From: Beroe forskalii
Lineage: Eukaryota > Ctenophora > Nuda > Beroida > Beroidae
Direction of reading: 5' to 3'
Assembly: GCA_011033025.1 (NCBI GenBank)
Contig: WFMF01000210.1
Location: forward strand, 1 to 64,000
Length of the DNA: 64,000 bases
Positions 59,888 to 64,000 of this stretch are shown here, piece by piece. The position numbers and the translations under genes are program-made. The stretch's first letter is position 1; every line of letters begins with the position of its first letter. The notes beneath the pieces were generated by a model. That model was not told where the DNA came from, searched no databases, and was given only the letters and a program-made list of their open reading frames with translations.

Positions 59888-62800
59888 GGGCGGGAGATGT
59901 CTCATGGGGGGTCAAAAAAGAAGTGTATCTTCCATAAATCATGCACCTGAAACCACTGGGAACCGTGATATTCCCCGTTTTCCTTTGTTTTCCTGTGAAA
60001 CCAAAAAAACCCCCATTTTTTCCCTCTCAAAACAGTGGGTCCAAAGGGTGTTCTTCATTTCGGGGAACCCAAGATCCGAAATCGGGGAAAAATTTTTGGG
60101 GGGGGCGATTGAGGGTGGAAAAATTTGGACCCCCATCCATGGACCGACCCAAGAAAAACAAAAAACCCCTACTTCAGAACCCGAAATCAGCCCTTTCTTC
60201 CGTTATGGGGGGTTTAAAAACGCGTTTTTTGGGGTTAAAAATGCCCCCTTTTTTGCGCCTTATTGGGCGAAGGTTCCTAAGGGGGGTCAAATAAAACGGG
60301 ATCTGGTCCAAAAAAAATGACCTGAAACCACCGAAACCCAATTGATATTCGCCATTTTTTTGGTTTTCCCGTAAAACCAAAAACCTTATTTTTTCCTTAA
60401 ACAATTTTTTTCCCGGAACGTTCTTCATTTCTGAGGCACCCAAGATCCGAAAAAACGAAAACTTTTGGGGGATTGAGTTTAAAAATTTGCACGCCATTCA
60501 TGGACACCTAAGAAAGATTAAAAACCCTTTTCCCGGGGGAATTTTTGAAATCAGCCATTTTCGTCTTTTTATGGGGGGTTTAAACGCGTTTTTTTGGTTT
60601 AAAAAATGCCTTTTTTTGTCCCTTTTTTCAGATGTCTTAGGGTGGGCAAAAGGCTTTTTCTAGTCATAAATAATGCCTTGGGTTTCCCGGAAACCCAAAG
60701 ATATTCGCCAGTTTTCCTTTTGTTTTCCCAAAAAAAAAAACCCCATTTTTTCCCCCCAAAAACAGTGATCCAGGATGTTCTTTTATTTCCTTTAGGCACC
60801 CAAGATCCGAAATCGAAAAATTTGGGGGATTGAGTTTAAAAATTTCACGTCATTTTCCCTGGACCACCCAAGAAAAAAATCCATAATTTTAGAATCCTGA
60901 AATTGCCATTTTCTGTCTGTTTTGGGGGGTTTAAAATCATATGTTTTTCGGCTTTTAAAAACTGCCTTTTTTTTGCCCTTTATTGGGGCGTAGATGTCTC
61001 ATGGGGGGTCAAATGGAAGTGTATTTTTGGGCAAAAAACATCACCTGAAACCCCTTGGGAAACCAAAAAGGGGAAATTTGCCGTTTTCCTTTTTTTCCCA
61101 AAAAAAAAAAAATATTTTACCTTTTCAAAAAAGTGATCCAGGACCCATTTCAGGGACCCAAGATCCCCTGAAAACCCCCGGGGGTTGGAAAAAAAAAATT
61201 TTCACGCCCTCCATGGACGGGCCTAAGAAAGACATACCTATTTAGAACCAGAAAACAAAATTTTGCCGGGGTTTGGGGGGGGAAAACCGGGTTTTTTGTC
61301 TTAAAAAACTGGGCCCCTTTTTTCCCCCCTTTTTGGGGGGGAGATGTCCATGGGTTCAAGGGAAGGGATCCTTTATAAACCTAACCCGGAAAACCCCCTG
61401 GGGAAACCCAATTGATATTGCCAAATTTTCCTTTGTTTTCCTGTAAACCCAAAACCCATTTTTTTCCCCCCTCAAAAAAGTGATCCAGGAAGTTCTTCAT
61501 TTCTTTAGGCACCCAAGATCCAAAAAAACAAAAACTTTGGGAGATTGAGTTAAAAATTTTCACGCCATCCATAGACCCAAGAAAGACATACCTCTTTGAA
61601 CTTGGGAAAACAGCCATTTTTGTTTGGGGGGGTTTAAAAACCGGGTTTTTCGGCTTAAAAAAAGCCTTTTTGCCATTTATTGGGGAGATTCCCCCTGGTT
61701 CAAAATTTTATCTGGTCCTAAATCAGCACCTGAAACCACCCGAACCAATTTATATTCGCCGCCCCTTTTTCCCAAAAAATAAAAACCCCATTTTTTTCCT
61801 CTCAAAAAAAAGTATCCAGGGTGTTCTTCATTTCCCCCAGGGCAAATTAAGATCCGGGGAAAACGAAAAACCCCTTTTTTGGGGATTGAGCTGAAAATTT
61901 TAAAGCCATCCATGGACGAACCCAAGTTTTTGAAGGCCATCTTTTGGGGAAACCCGAAATCAGGGGGTTTTTTTCTGTTATGGGGTTTGCGTTTTTGGCT
62001 TTTTAAAATTTCCTTTTTTTTGCCCCTTTTGGGGTAGAACCCCGGGGGGCCCAAAAGGGAAATGCATCGGCAAAATTATGCGCCTGGGGAAAACCCCTGG
62101 GAAAAATGATATTCCTTTTTTTTTCCAAAATCCCAAAAACCAATATTTTTACCTCTCAAAAACAGTGGGTCCAGGATGTTTTTCATTAGGGCACCCAAGA
62201 TCCAAATCGAAAAACCCCTTTGGGGGTTGAGCTGAAAATTTGACGCCATCCATGGACGACCTAAGAAAGAATTTTCCATACTTTAGAACCCGAAACAACC
62301 ATTTTTTGTCTTTTTGGGGGTTAAAAACGCCCCGGGGTTAAAACCGCCCCCCCTTTATTGGGGGTAGATGTCTCATGGCTGGTCAAATAGGGAAGGGGGT
62401 TTTTGGCAAAAATTTTTTGCACCGAAAAACCCCTGAACCAAAGATATTTGCCAGTTTTCCTTTTTTTTCCAAAAAAAAAAAACCTTCAAAACAGGGTCCG
62501 GTGTTTTTCTTTTTTTCTGAGGAAAACCCAAAATCCGAAATCGAAAAACCTTTGGGGGATTGAGGTTTAAAATTTGACACCATCCATGGACGAAAACCCC
62601 GAAAGAATTTTCCCTACTTAGAAAATTTCCCCCAAAACAGCCATTTTTTCCGTTGGGGTTTGGGGGGGTTAAAAAGGTTTTTTGGGGTTTGCCCGCCTTC
62701 CCTTTTTTGGGGGGGTAGATGTCCCATGGGTGGTCAAATAGGTGTATTTTGGTTTTATAAAAACATGCACCTGGGCCACTGGGAAACCCAAAGATATTCG

Positions 62801-64000
62801 CCCCCAATTTTTTCCCTTTTTTTTTCCAAAAAAAAAACCTTATTTTTTTCCCCCCTCAAAAAAGTAGATCCAGGACGTTTTTCATTTCTGAGGCACCCAA
62901 AATCCGGGAAAAACGAAAAAATTTGGGGGGGATTGAGCTTTAAAATTTGCACGCCATTCATAAAATTTCCCAAAAAAGAATACCATACTTCAGAATCCCG
63001 AAATCAGCCATTTTCTGTCTGTTAAGGGGGGGTTAAAATTTTTTGGCTTAAAATCCTTTTTCCCCTTATTGGGGGGATGTCTTAATGGGTGGGGTCAAAA
63101 GTGTACTAGTCAAAAAATCCGCCTGGGGGGAAAACCCCAAACCCAAAATATTCCCCCTTTTCCCTTCGTTTTCCTGTAAAAATAAAAACCCCATTTTTTT
63201 TCCCCCCAAAAAAGTGATCCAAAGGGTGTTTTTTTTCATTTTAGGGAACCCAAGATCCGAAATGAAAAAAGTCTCATGGGTGGTCAAATAGAAGGGGTAT
63301 CTGGGGCCTAAAAACCCCTGCACCTGAAAAACCCCTTGGGGAAACCGATATTCGCCAGTTTTCCTTTTTTTTCCCGTAAAACCAAAAAAACCCTATTTTT
63401 AAACCCCCCTCCAAAAAAGTAGGCCAGGACGTTTTTCATTTCTGAGGCACCCAAGATCCAAATCGAAAAATTTTAAGGGTTGAGTGAAAATTTTGGGGAT
63501 CCATGGACGAACCAAGAAAAACATACCATACTTAGAACCAGAAATCCGGGGCCCTTTCGTCTGTTTGGGGGTTAAAATGCGTTTTTTGGCTTAAAACGCC
63601 TTTTTCGCCATTTATTAAGGTCTCCGGGGTGGGTCAAAAAAGAAGTGTATCTTCAAAACATGTGCCAAAACCAATTTGAAAAAAATGATATTCGCCAGTT
63701 TTTTTCCTTTTTTTTTCCGGGTAAAAAAAACCCCTATTTTTACCTTAAAACAGTGATCTAGGGTGTTTCTTCATTTCTGAGGCACCCCACGATCCGAAAA
63801 ACAAAACTTTTAAAAATGGGGGTTGAGTTGAAAAATTTTCACGCCATCCATGGGGCCCGGGCATACCAAATTCAGGGAATCGAAATCAAAATTTTCTGTC
63901 TGGGGTTTTGGGGGTTAAAAACCCGTTTTTGGGCCCAAAAACGCCCTTTTTTGCCATTTTTCCCATTTATTGGGGGGAAAGTTTTCCATGGGTTTTGTAT
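59888..64000 (+). repeat. 353-bp satellite, block F, corrupted sequence (about 11-12 monomers)
   Basis: Forward-orientation monomers are recognisable by ATGTCTCATGG, TTCTTCATTTCTGAGGC, CCAAGATCCGAAATCG and CCATCCATGGACG. Large parts are replaced by runs of G, C, T or A (TTTGGGGGATTG for TTTGGCCGATTG, for example). The changes are spread through every monomer and always favour homopolymers. I take this as base-calling or consensus failure at a collapsed repeat, not biology. The block runs off the end of the window. Confidence 0.9.

Noticed and set aside
59888..64000. Many 60-145 residue frames in the last block
   Set aside because: They arise from homopolymer-corrupted satellite sequence.

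Overview
This is eukaryotic, metazoan-type DNA. It has GT-AG introns, a rhodopsin-like GPCR, the 5' exons of a translation elongation factor 1B-gamma gene, non-LTR retrotransposon remnants, Merlin-type and pogo/Tigger-like DNA transposon remnants, and a very large satellite. The GPCR type and the repeat content suggest a marine invertebrate. That is an inference; I cannot name a phylum.

About 35 kb, a little over half of the window, is one tandem satellite with a monomer of about 353-354 bp. It lies in forward orientation at 1-1662, 10579-15158, 15449-19286 and 48371-50696, and in a corrupted form at 59888-64000. It lies in reverse orientation at 28455-46096 and 47677-48349. Between the blocks are islands of other DNA.

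Island 1 (1663-10578) holds a two-exon GPCR with a frameshift before TM7, a nested tandem duplication, a CpG-rich stretch full of dyads, the first exons of an EF1B-gamma-like gene, and a series of five hairpins at about 350-bp intervals that stops against the next satellite block.

Island 2 (19287-28454) holds a 41-bp minisatellite, a SINE-like stretch, two LINE fragments on either side of a 2.8-kb foldback structure with mirrored 155-170 bp subrepeats, a 108-bp near-perfect palindrome, and a TA-flanked element with CCTTAG termini.

A 1.58-kb element with terminal inverted repeats and an exact 5-bp target duplication (CCTGG) sits inside a satellite monomer at 46097-47676. Shortly after it, at 48350-48370, the satellite flips orientation.

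Island 3 (50697-59887) holds a duplicated 190-bp dyad repeat, a 22-bp minisatellite of about 59 copies that is open in all three forward frames, a Merlin (ISXO2-like DDE) transposon remnant with long tandem-repeat inverted arms, a second CCTTAG element with a pogo/Tigger-like transposase C-terminus, a degenerate tRNA-like sequence, and a long (TA)n run. After that run the satellite sequence is degraded into homopolymer runs in a way that looks like an assembly or base-calling failure.

Only two host genes are supported, and neither is clearly intact. The rest is repeat biology: satellite homogenisation, inversion, and transposons with long inverted arms built from short tandem repeats.
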